Below the pieces are notes generated by a model that saw nothing but the letters and a program-made list of their open reading frames with translations, was not told the origin of the DNA and searched no databases. Position numbers and translations under genes: made by a program. From the NCBI GenBank assembly GCA_016841445.1, contig JAENZD010000001.1, positions 1,426,001 through 1,490,000 on the forward strand: a stretch of 64,000 nt of DNA. Direction: 5' to 3'. Shown here in pieces: positions 56,703 to 64,000 of the stretch; the stretch's first letter is position 1, and each line of letters starts with the position of its first letter. This DNA comes from Anaerolineaceae bacterium (GTDB taxonomy: Bacteria; Chloroflexota; Anaerolineae; Anaerolineales; Anaerolineaceae).

Positions 56703-56890
56703 AATGCCTTCCTTCGAATAACGTAATTAAGACTGGGTTGATTATACTTGAAAACCCTCCATGACCGATGTTCGACACGCTGTTGTTGTCATTCATCATC
56801 ATTAACCTTCATTAGCAGTTCAAGTTGCGTTCTTGCGTTCAAAACCTTATAATTAATCTATCATCCACAGCAAACCTCATGGAGGTTGAT

Positions 56891-57739
56891 ATGAAAAAAG
56901 GACTAAAAACCAGTATATTTTTACTCGCAGTTATCATCCTTGCAGGCTGCAGTCAGATCAGGGAGACGGAGACAACAGTTGATATTGTTGGAACCCAAGT
57001 TGCCCGGTTGCTTGCTGCTTCTGCAACGGCTATCGTAAACCAACCCATACCGACTGATACAGTTGCACCCGCAGATACAGCGGAGGTTGTTGAGCCCACA
57101 CAGACAGCATCCATCACGCCTACAGCAACGGCTTCACCAACTTCTACACAATCACCCGACGATCCTGCTGCAACATTGGGAACACCTGCCTGGACACAGG
57201 ATTTCAGCGGAACGTCCAGCTCCTGGGATTTTGATTACACCCAGGCTTTGTTTGAGACCAGTAATGGTTACCTGAACATGACAGCCCGGGCGAACCCGAA
57301 CTGGCACAGCTGGTATGTTACCAGTCCAAAACTGCAAAATGCTTACGTTGAGGCACTGATCGATATGCCAACCTGTGCTGGATCTGACCGGTTTGGACTT
57401 GCAGTCCGCGCCAGTTCTGATGGGCAGGAATTTTACTACCTGGGTATCACCTGCGATGGCCGCTGGGGTTTCTTCCGGATGGAGGAGGATGTCGAGATTC
57501 AGGAGATCGTGGGGTATCAGACATCTGAACAGCTAACCGACGGCATGAATAATCCGCACCGCGTGGGTATCTGGATGAAAGGGACAAACTTCACATTCTA
57601 TATTAATGGTAAAGAAGTCGGGACTGCCACAGATGACGATCTGACTGGCGAAGGGTACACCGGTTTTATCATCGCATATGCAAACACAAACGGCTATACG
57701 GTAAGGGTGGATGAACTCAAATACTGGAATGTCCCTTGA
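56891..57739 (+). CDS. lipoprotein with LamG/DUF1080-like C-terminal domain (paralogue 2)
   Basis: A ~282-residue lipoprotein with lipobox ILAGC, a Thr/Ala/Pro-rich linker, and the same C-terminal domain as paralogue 1: both share a DPA-TLGTP-W entry, the GITCDGR strand, FYINGKEV and the ending D-L/I-YW. I set the start at ATG 56891 directly behind GGAGGTTGAT; an upstream frame from 56825 has no ribosome site. Likely outer-surface glycan binding, by inference from fold. Confidence 0.8.
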   Translation: MKKGLKTSIFLLAVIILAGCSQIRETETTVDIVGTQVARLLAASATAIVNQPIPTDTVAPADTAEVVEPTQTASITPTATASPTSTQSPDDPAATLGTPAWTQDFSGTSSSWDFDYTQALFETSNGYLNMTARANPNWHSWYVTSPKLQNAYVEALIDMPTCAGSDRFGLAVRASSDGQEFYYLGITCDGRWGFFRMEEDVEIQEIVGYQTSEQLTDGMNNPHRVGIWMKGTNFTFYINGKEVGTATDDDLTGEGYTGFIIAYANTNGYTVRVDELKYWNVP

Positions 57740-57771
57740 TCTGAGCATGACCCAATAATTGAAACATTTAC

Positions 57772-57803
57772 AAAACAGTCCTGGAAACAGGGCTGTTTTG
57801 ATT
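57772..57803 (+). terminator. intrinsic terminator after lipoprotein 2
   Basis: AAAACAGTCCTG and CAGGGCTGTTTT form a 12-bp stem (one G-U pair) closed by a GAAA tetraloop, with T residues at the end. It lies upstream of the next start and argues against a longer form of that gene. Confidence 0.8.
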
Positions 57804-57875
57804 CACCCTTGTCCAAATTCAAGACTTCGTCTATATTTATCAGAAGTTTGGTTTACACGAAAGGACCATCCCCTT

Positions 57876-58997
57876 ATGCACATCATCAAAATCAATCCCC
57901 GTGATCGCAAGAATAAGAAAGCTTTCATTGATTTTCCGTTCAAGCTTTATAAAGATAACCCCTACTGGGTGCCGCCTTTCCGGATGTCAATGAATAACAT
58001 CTTCAAACCAGGCTATCCATTCTATCAATATGGCGATGCAGCTTTCTTTCTCGCTAAAGATGAACACGATCATGTCCTGGGACGGATAGCAGTTGCGAAT
58101 AACCATCGCTTTAACGATTTTCATCAATCCAAAACAGCCCTATTTTATTATTTTGAGACTGTGGATGATCAAGAAGTTGCAAATAACCTATTCAATCACG
58201 GGTTTGAATGGGCAAAAAGCCAGGGATTGAACCATGTCCTTGGACCAAAAGGATTTACTGTTCTCGATGGTTTCGGTATGCTTGTGAAAGGCTTTGATTA
58301 CCAACCAGCTTTCGGGCAGGCTTACAATCCAGAGTATTATCCTGAGCTGGTGGAGAAATTAGGTTTCACCAAGGTCAAAGACATTTTCACAGGCTGGGTA
58401 GATCGCAGCTTAAACTGGCCTGAAAAGATCATCAGGGCAGCAAAATTGGTTGAGAAGCGTATTGGTTTCCGAGCGCCTCAGATAAAAACCAAGAAAGAGT
58501 TGAAAGCGGTTCTCCATAATTTCCAGATTTTATACAATGAATCATTGGCTGGTCCTGCAGGAAATCCACCTGTGATGGATGACGACATGGACGTCATGGT
58601 AGACCAACTCCTGTGGATCGCCGATCCAAGGCTGGTCAAGCTGATCTATAAGGGTGACCGGGCTGTGGGCTGGATGCTGGCTTACCCGGATATCGGGAAA
58701 GCCCTGCAGCGCACCAAAGGCAGATTGTTTCCCTTCGGCTGGCTGCAAATCCTGCTTGAGAGCAAACGTTCGCCCTGGATCGACTTTAATGGGATCGGGA
58801 TCATCGAAGAATATCAACGCTTAGGCGGCACAGCGATTCTCTATAACGAGATCTACAACAGCATCATGAAGATCGATCAATACAATTACGGTGAATTCCT
58901 GCAGTTCCGTGAGGAAAACATCAAGATCCTATTGGAAGCCGGCAACCTGGATATAAATTTCCATAAGACGCACCGGTTGTACGAGAAGGATATTTAG
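57876..58997 (+). CDS. GNAT-fold N-acetyltransferase-like protein
   Basis: A ~373-residue protein. The N-terminal part (FPFKLYKDNPYWVPPFR) and the block FFLAKDEHDHVLGRIAVANNHRFNDFH are typical of a large family annotated as GNAT acetyltransferases, with a second GNAT-like half (DRAVGWMLAYPDIG, DFNGIGIIEEYQRLGGTAILYNEI). The ATG at 57876 has AAGGA 11 bases ahead, and the upstream terminator excludes the longer frame. The acceptor substrate is unknown; some relatives act on lipids or amino acids. Confidence 0.75.
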   Translation: MHIIKINPRDRKNKKAFIDFPFKLYKDNPYWVPPFRMSMNNIFKPGYPFYQYGDAAFFLAKDEHDHVLGRIAVANNHRFNDFHQSKTALFYYFETVDDQEVANNLFNHGFEWAKSQGLNHVLGPKGFTVLDGFGMLVKGFDYQPAFGQAYNPEYYPELVEKLGFTKVKDIFTGWVDRSLNWPEKIIRAAKLVEKRIGFRAPQIKTKKELKAVLHNFQILYNESLAGPAGNPPVMDDDMDVMVDQLLWIADPRLVKLIYKGDRAVGWMLAYPDIGKALQRTKGRLFPFGWLQILLESKRSPWIDFNGIGIIEEYQRLGGTAILYNEIYNSIMKIDQYNYGEFLQFREENIKILLEAGNLDINFHKTHRLYEKDI

Positions 58998-59123
58998 GAT
59001 CATATGAAACTGTTAATTGCTAAGTAGAGTCTCAATATTAATGCAATAAATATGATTTAATTCTGAATCTCAGTGGTCAAACTCCCATAAATCAATAATT
59101 TTATTACTTGTTTCCATTAAAAA

Positions 59124-60041
59124 TTACTTGATTTCTAATTTGATTTTCAATTGCCAATAGTAGTATATATCTAGCACAAGCTTGATATTCAAGCATGTCA
59201 CCAATCCTAATTTCCCTATTTGTGGTTTTCCCATGCCTGATTTCTTATCTCTTTCATAATTGATTTCCCTGACAATCGATTGAAGCTCCCTTGTTCGTGA
59301 GTATCCCACTAAGTCATGAGGATCAATCCCCCTTTGAACCAATTTTTTAAAAAATTTTCTATCATCTTTTGGGATATCACCAATCACCGTTTCTATTGCT
59401 TTATATATATTAATTAACGCATCTTCTAATCTACTTTGTTCCCACCCACTTTGTGCCGTTGTAGTATCTCCTATGATATCGTTCAATTGACCAGGCTAAA
59501 CGTAGAATTTCTCTTGACTTGATCGAAGAAAATTCGCACCATTAAATAAATTTTGATCTTCAAATAATACTCTAGCTATCCTCCAAGCTTCTTCCACATT
59601 TCCTATAGGAATCCAACATGCTGAAAATATATCATCGGAAAATTCATATAGTTTTTGACTATCCGGTTTCGTTTCTTCATATTCTACTAAATCCGATGAT
59701 GTTACATAACCCATTTTTGAGAAAAGAGATGAAGGAAACCAATAAATTGGTTCTGGAGAGAAATAATCACAGAATTGTCCAAAAGAAATTTCAACACCTA
59801 ATAAAACCGATTCTCCAATATGTGCAGCTTTGGTTTGGTCATCGATGTACCTTGGAAATCTAAAGAAAAAGCGATTAGCTATATGGTCAGATATTTCTTT
59901 TTCTCTAAAAGGTTGTTGGTAGACATAAATTCCGAAAAGTTTCTCAGCTTCTTTTATTGCTCGTTTATAACTTCTTGATCGAGACTCATTTTTTTGTGGT
60001 GCTCCTAAGTGCCGAAGCAGGTATACAACTTTGTTTTCCAT
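59124..60041 (-). pseudogene. gene split by an in-frame amber codon, C-terminal part HEPN-like
   Basis: Two reading frames on the minus strand, 60041-59496 (181 residues) and 59486-59124 (120 residues), are in the same phase and separated only by a TAG at 59496-59498 and three codons. Read through, they give one protein of about 305 residues. The C-terminal part (RLEDALINIYKAIETVIGD to NYERDKKSG) resembles ApeA-type HEPN domains, where R-x5-H is the RNase motif; here the His position reads Met (RDKKSGM). The region is AT-rich compared with the core. Either a nonsense mutant or a readthrough gene; the HEPN reading is by eye. Confidence 0.5.
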
Positions 60042-60803
60042 CTTTATGACCCTATCAAGAGAATTTAAATATCTATCATTTTATATATGATACCTATTCA
60101 ATTTAATTTTTGTAGATAATTAAATATACTCTATCGAATATAGAGTTTCTCATAAGTGTAACAAATTTTCTGTCAATTCCTAAAAGAATAAATCACAGTA
60201 TCCGGGTTTCGATTCACCTTTACTTATTAGAGTCACCTTTCCAAACTAGTAAACTGTTGCCAATGTGTTGCCAATAGCTTGGAAATTATGGAAAGGTTAA
60301 AAGAAATTGACCTTTTTTACCCCTACAACTTGACCACATGGACATACTAGACCCATATATTCACTGTAGACATAATTGCCACTGACAATGATCCAGTTCG
60401 CTGCGTGTTCGAATCGCGCTGGGGGTACTAGTTTTCACAATCAGATTTATCGAAATTAACAACAATCCTGATTCAACCTTCTTAAATTCAAAATTTTAGT
60501 CTAACATTATGACTGGTACATATTATGGGGCAGATCAGATTTCATGGGATCTTTGCCGCGGGGAACTCATCTTATGGTATTTCATATTATACTAATTCTG
60601 ATGATGCCCACCCCTCAATTCCTTTTGAGGTTTTGATTCTTAACCAGGCGCGCTTATACGCTTGTCTAAAGATCTCGACTTGCTCTCCCGCCTATATGCT
60701 TGTCTGGAAAGCCATATTCTGTGCCAGGTCCTTTGCGCACGCTAGGTGAGAAAGCAGCTACAACTTCCACCGCTTCTTGTGTTGAAGTGGGTGCGGCGAA
60801 CGT
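60042..60803. other. non-coding accessory stretch containing the left direct repeat
   Basis: About 760 bases with no convincing gene. It holds the left copy of a ~200-bp direct repeat (60231-60427) that ends in a tRNA-like T arm. A 74-codon open frame at 60525 has no recognisable features. Confidence 0.5.
60231..60427 (+). repeat. left copy of diverged ~200-bp direct repeat with tRNA 3'-half
   Basis: Matches 63430-63628 in the same orientation. In the first 63 positions I count about 8 mismatches. It contains two TTGCCAA words four bases apart and ends with GCGTG-TTCGAAT-CGCGC, a T arm, then TGGGGGT as in a tRNA 3' acceptor strand. No 5' half of a tRNA precedes it. Consistent with an attachment-site remnant. 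Confidence 0.7.
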
Positions 60804-61841
60804 CTAGGGCTGTATCTCAAAGCTATCGCTGGTAGCCTTAACATCCCCAATATACACATCTACTCGATAAGTTCCCACACTCCAATTCCCGGGACCATCC
60901 CAACCATAACCTAGGATCCAATTCGAGCTTGTCCTCCCTGCTTCCACAACAGGCATAATCACGACATCCCCATATACTCTTCCATCCGGATCATGATAGA
61001 CCGCATTCATCATAAACGCCATGTTTTCCTCAGGTCTAGGATGATTGAGGTCTAATTCACAATATATGACCCTGGCACTAGATTGCTCAAAGTTATGGGA
61101 ATAATCCCGTTGCGCTGACTCAATTGGATCCTCACCAGAATTAAAGAAACGAAATTCAGCGATTTCAAGCTGATTGATGAACAAATCCACCACTGACTGT
61201 GTAGGTGTATTTGTTGCAGAAAAAGGGTTATCAGTTGGAGCGAGAATCACCGATACGATTGTAGAAGTAGGTAAGGGAAGTGGTGTAATTAACTTGGGTA
61301 CGATCCATATGCCAACACCACCAATTATACCTATTGCAATAAATACAAACAGCATAATTGCCCATATTGGTATCCGCCGGGGCTTTCGAGCAGGGACTTC
61401 AATGGCAGTATTATCCCCGGTTAGGGGTGGTTCTTCTCCGATATTTAATAAAGCCTGAACTGAGTTAGTCAATTTTACCAGATGCCGTTCCAGGGGCGGG
61501 CTCATGGCATCTAGCCAGTGAAGCGTTTTAATGTAGTAGTGCATCTCATCGGTAGGATCTACATCTTCGATGCGCATAGGCAAGATGGGAATGCCACTGT
61601 CGACTGCTTCGCCCACCTCGCGCAGGACATGGGTCGATCGATTAGAGTCTTGGGAGAGTATTAGGACGATCACGGAACTGACTCTGATCGCCTTGACCAG
61701 TGAAGCAGCATAAGGTTCGCCGGCTGGAACATCACGCGGTGCGATCCAACAACGGATTTTCTGGCTTTCCAGTGTGGCGCAAACAGCATCGGCTACGGTT
61801 TTATTTTTTATTGAGTAACTAATAAATACATCATGGGCCAT
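60804..61841 (-). CDS. TIR domain protein with one membrane helix and C-terminal beta domain
   Basis: A 345-residue protein. The N-terminal TIR domain (1-130) starts DVFISYSIKNK and has CWIAPRDVPAGEPYAASLVKAI and the Glu-bearing helix THVLREVGEAV, where NADase-type TIRs keep the catalytic Glu. A linker leads to one membrane helix (about 158-182), then a Thr/Pro spacer and a ~120-residue beta-rich domain (AEFRFFNSGEDPIESAQRDY). The TIR domain should face the cytoplasm and the beta domain the outside. Bacterial TIR proteins act in defence or signalling; I do not know this combination. It overlaps the next gene upstream by 11 bases. Confidence 0.85.
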   Translation of the reverse strand: MAHDVFISYSIKNKTVADAVCATLESQKIRCWIAPRDVPAGEPYAASLVKAIRVSSVIVLILSQDSNRSTHVLREVGEAVDSGIPILPMRIEDVDPTDEMHYYIKTLHWLDAMSPPLERHLVKLTNSVQALLNIGEEPPLTGDNTAIEVPARKPRRIPIWAIMLFVFIAIGIIGGVGIWIVPKLITPLPLPTSTIVSVILAPTDNPFSATNTPTQSVVDLFINQLEIAEFRFFNSGEDPIESAQRDYSHNFEQSSARVIYCELDLNHPRPEENMAFMMNAVYHDPDGRVYGDVVIMPVVEAGRTSSNWILGYGWDGPGNWSVGTYRVDVYIGDVKATSDSFEIQP

Positions 61842-62187
61842 GACTTATTATCTCCTCAATCAATTTTGCCTTGAGCTGGTGCTTTCGGAATGTGTCAACC
61901 ATGGTGAGACAACTGAAACAGCGCCAGTTGCCCACATACCCACAGCCCTTACAACGACTGGGGTTTATTGATCCAAACCTCCGTTTGCAGTACATACGGT
62001 GTCCAGTTTCCACCCGCTGGATTATTAGCCTACAAAATATATGGCATATGAGCAACCAAATCAACCCAATCGGACTAGACCATATGCAGGGTGCCCCGGC
62101 TTTCGACAGCAAGGAGGAGTGAGCCGGAAGTTTCTTCAGTCCCAAAGATGGGAACAGGTGTTGACCAACCATTCGCTGAAATGGCAT
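61831..62187 (-). CDS. small Cys-rich membrane protein upstream of the TIR gene
   Basis: A 118-residue frame with one hydrophobic segment (about residues 41-57) and a C-terminal Cys cluster (MYCKRRFGSINP, CKGCGYVGNWRCFSC) that could bind zinc. The last 11 bases overlap the start of the TIR gene, which suggests coupling. The N-terminal 40 residues look less protein-like, so translation may begin later, for example at the Met before YCKRRFG. No family recognised. Confidence 0.4.
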   Translation of the reverse strand: MPFQRMVGQHLFPSLGLKKLPAHSSLLSKAGAPCIWSSPIGLIWLLICHIFCRLIIQRVETGHRMYCKRRFGSINPSRCKGCGYVGNWRCFSCLTMVDTFRKHQLKAKLIEEIISHGP

Positions 62188-62750
62188 TGCTGACTCACAT
62201 AAAACCTAACAATAAAATTATTATGAAACGGAATATTATTTTGTGATATCTTTGGGATAATAATAACATTTAACAACCTCCCAATAATCTTGCTGATTAA
62301 TGTGTAGGAAGAGGTTATGTTTGTTACAATGATCCCCGATGTGAGTCCATGTTAATGCCTTACGCATTAATCAATCGAACGATTTCTACTTGGTTTGCAA
62401 TGTTGAGACTGCGATGGTAGACCTGATTTTATTATAGCAAGGTTGGTGAATCTGTCAATTAAAATTGTGGATTGTGTTGAATAAGTCTAAACCGATATAA
62501 AATAATGCGTGTGTCAGGAGTGATTCATGAAATGAATCAGATCAATGGACCTCCACCTCCCTGTAGAGATGCAGCATGCTACGTCTTTACTAATTATTTC
62601 AGATCGTAGAAATTTCAGTGTGAATCAACGCTAAGTTCGGCTAAACTTAATTTTCTTGAAGGCTTTCTTGGCAATCTCTTCCAGTTCTTGCGATGTGAGT
62701 CAAGTGTGATCGGGTTCCCGATCATCTCGGGCAGGCTGAGGATCAGTACG
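62188..62750. other. non-coding accessory stretch with palindromes
   Basis: About 560 bases with no convincing gene. Near its end it holds a perfect palindrome at 62521-62539 (TGATTCAT-GAA-ATGAATCA) and a longer one at 62563-62590. Confidence 0.5.
62563..62590. repeat. palindromic repeat, possible MITE/REP-like element
   Basis: A 28-base near-perfect palindrome built on GTAGAGATGCAGC and GCTACGTCTTTAC, with two G-U-type pairs and one mismatch. From memory, similar dispersed palindromes with TAGAGACG...CGTCTCTA arms occur in Chloroflexi and cyanobacterial genomes. Only one copy is in the window. Confidence 0.4.
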
Positions 62751-62890
62751 GCTATGCGACAACTGCGCTCGACGGCACGTGCCTATCATCGGGTACTCAA
62801 GCTCAGCCGGACAATTGCCGACCTGGCAGGAGCAGATGGGATCACCCAGGTGCACCTGGCTGAGGCAGTACAGTACCGTCCAAAGCTGGT
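62751..62890 (+). pseudogene. relic of ComM/YifB Mg-chelatase-like protein, C-terminal end
   Basis: About 46 residues match the C-terminal domain of the ComM/YifB AAA+ family: [16 protein letters not shown], then [19 protein letters not shown] and VQYRP. The full protein is about 500 residues and the ATPase core is absent, so this is a fragment. It sits among palindromes inside the repeat-bounded region. Confidence 0.75.
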
Positions 62891-63667
62891 GCAGATTAGT
62901 CAGGAGATCAAGCGTCGCACTCGGGTATTCAAAGTTTTCACAACCAGGCATCATTTTTGCGGCTCGTGAGTGGGATCTTGATGGAGATTAGTGAAGATTG
63001 GGAGACTGGTAGAATCTATTTGAATATTGAGACGAACTAGAAGGGCCTGATGAATTTAAAGAAAAAGGGTTGCATAATCATCAGAAACGGTCATTTTAGG
63101 TTTGAATTCTTGTCCAGTAAATTGGTTTAATAAAAAGGTGATATATTTCTAAAATAGAAAGCAGACGATTAGGAATTTCAATTTTGATCCATAAAATTGA
63201 GTGTATCTTTCCTAGCTCATTATTAGGTGCAATTTGGGTGCATTTTGCATGGAGACCATATAATTTATGTACACAATGAACATGAAAATTGGCCATTTTA
63301 TCCCTGAAAACCCCCCTTACGAAGGGATTTTCTGCTCTTTTCAGACTCTGGTTATGTCTTTTAAGCCATATATTGTGTACTCGCCGACCAAACAAGTTGT
63401 TCAAACCATTTTAATTATTCAGCCTACCGAATCACCTTTCCAAACTAGAAAGTTATTGCCAATCTGTTGCCAATAGCCTGGAAACTATGGAAGGAATAGA
63501 CAAAATGGACGATTTTTACCCCTAAATCTTGACCCCTTGGACATAATGGACCCAGATATAGATAATAGACGGTGCGAGCTGCCAACTTCAAATTAGGGAG
63601 TTGCGTGTTCGAGTCGCGCCGGGGGCGCTATTCTATTTAATCAGAAAAACGCACATATTAGTTTTTA
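62891..63667. other. non-coding accessory stretch containing the right direct repeat
   Basis: About 780 bases without a supported gene. It contains the right copy of the direct repeat (63430-63628). Open frames of 60-100 codons on both strands show no recognisable features. Confidence 0.5.
63430..63628 (+). repeat. right copy of diverged ~200-bp direct repeat with tRNA 3'-half
   Basis: Partner of 60231-60427. It ends with GCGTG-TTCGAGT-CGCGC, then CGGGGGC, which is a better T arm and 3' acceptor strand than the left copy. A full tRNA cannot be drawn, as no GCCCCCG 5' strand is found at the expected distance. Confidence 0.7.
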
Positions 63668-64000
63668 TTACCCTTTCCTTTTCACAATTTCGGATCGAAT
63701 TTCTTCGACCTGTTTAATAAGCGAAACATCCCCCTGATCGACAGCGAGTTGGTAAGCTTCATCTAAAAGAGAAAGAGCATCCTTGACTTGGTTATACTCA
63801 AGCTCTAGTACTACAGCCTGATATATTAAAGAACCAACAAGCCCATCGATTTTCCCCAGTTCACGGCAGATACGTTCTTGCTCTTTGTACAGTGGCATTG
63901 CTCCTGCCAGATCACCGCGTTTTTCCATGATAAATGCTTGATTTGAAAGTGTGATGTTTAGCCCTACCATGTTACCAATTTCACGACAAATGCTTTCTGC
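63668..64000 (-). CDS. TPR-repeat protein, C-terminal part (5' end outside window)
   Basis: The frame runs off the right edge, so the Met at 63970 is internal. The repeat pattern is plain: ESICREIGNMVGLNITLSNQA is echoed by the later ERICRELGKIDGLVGSLIYQA unit, and the phrase ALSLLDEAYQLAVDQGD follows. Each unit is about 40 residues, as in large TPR proteins that bind partners next to signalling domains. The gene ends IRSEIVKRKG. What the N-terminal part holds cannot be seen. Confidence 0.8.
   Translation of the reverse strand, partial: AESICREIGNMVGLNITLSNQAFIMEKRGDLAGAMPLYKEQERICRELGKIDGLVGSLIYQAVVLELEYNQVKDALSLLDEAYQLAVDQGDVSLIKQVEEIRSEIVKRKG

Noticed and set aside
60525-60749. Plus-strand 74-codon frame in the accessory gap
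   Set aside because: No motif, no good ribosome site, and other frames nearby are as long; kept as non-coding.
63545-63628. Possible complete tRNA at the right repeat
   Set aside because: T arm and 3' acceptor strand are good, but no matching 5' acceptor strand, D arm or anticodon arm can be drawn.
1-64000. CRISPR arrays, rRNA genes, insertion sequences with transposase
   Set aside because: No regular spaced repeats, no rRNA sequence and no transposase or integrase gene could be recognised on reading the window.

Overview
The window looks like a chromosome segment from an anaerobic Chloroflexi bacterium (class Anaerolineae is my best guess). It is moderately GC, dense with housekeeping genes, rich in small membrane proteins and Thr/Pro-rich lipoproteins, and carries lineage-flavoured genes: an SHMT-GcvT fusion, a GH57 lipoprotein, a Rex repressor and a CTC-type L25. 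The assignment is inferred from gene content only; no rRNA is present.

Layout. 1-7.2 kb: 3' end of mutS, a pterin dehydratase, a phosphatase, fmt, an ECF sigma factor with a small membrane partner, ComB and a lipase-like hydrolase. 7.2-13.4 kb: the glyA-gcvT fusion with an aminotransferase behind it, then a nucleoside kinase. 13.4-23.4 kb: GH57 lipoprotein, rplY, CoA pyrophosphatase, tRNA m1A methyltransferase, S9 peptidase, mnmA, tatD. 23.5-27.7 kb: a signalling block with two response regulators, a PP2C phosphatase, an SH3-like membrane protein and a Ser/Thr kinase. 27.7-34.6 kb: rpe, rpmB, asp23-like, fakA-like, recG, coaD and a coiled-coil protein, an order recalling Firmicutes. 34.6-42.8 kb: lon and folC, an SRPBCC-PDZ-DinB fusion, an mreB-like gene, and rex.

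43.0-48.5 kb is the most unusual part. A zinc-ribbon membrane protein and a large membrane protein ending in an alternating Cys-Ala tail are followed by a radical SAM/SPASM enzyme with a PqqD-like N-terminus, a second copy of that enzyme with every cluster-binding cysteine lost, and a methyltransferase. I read this as a candidate peptide-modification system in which the Cys-Ala tail of a membrane protein is the substrate. A three-gene ABC-2 transporter faces it on the other strand (48.5-52.0 kb).

52.0-59.0 kb: a tRNA-Pro gene with a clear promoter and terminator, an oxidoreductase, an Mrr-like membrane nuclease, two paralogous lipoproteins around a serine-palmitoyltransferase-like enzyme, and a GNAT-like protein. 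59-64 kb is an accessory region: a gene split by an in-frame amber codon, a TIR-domain membrane protein, a comM relic, palindromes, and a pair of diverged ~200-bp direct repeats that each end in a tRNA 3'-half. It has the look of an old integrative island. The window closes inside a TPR gene.
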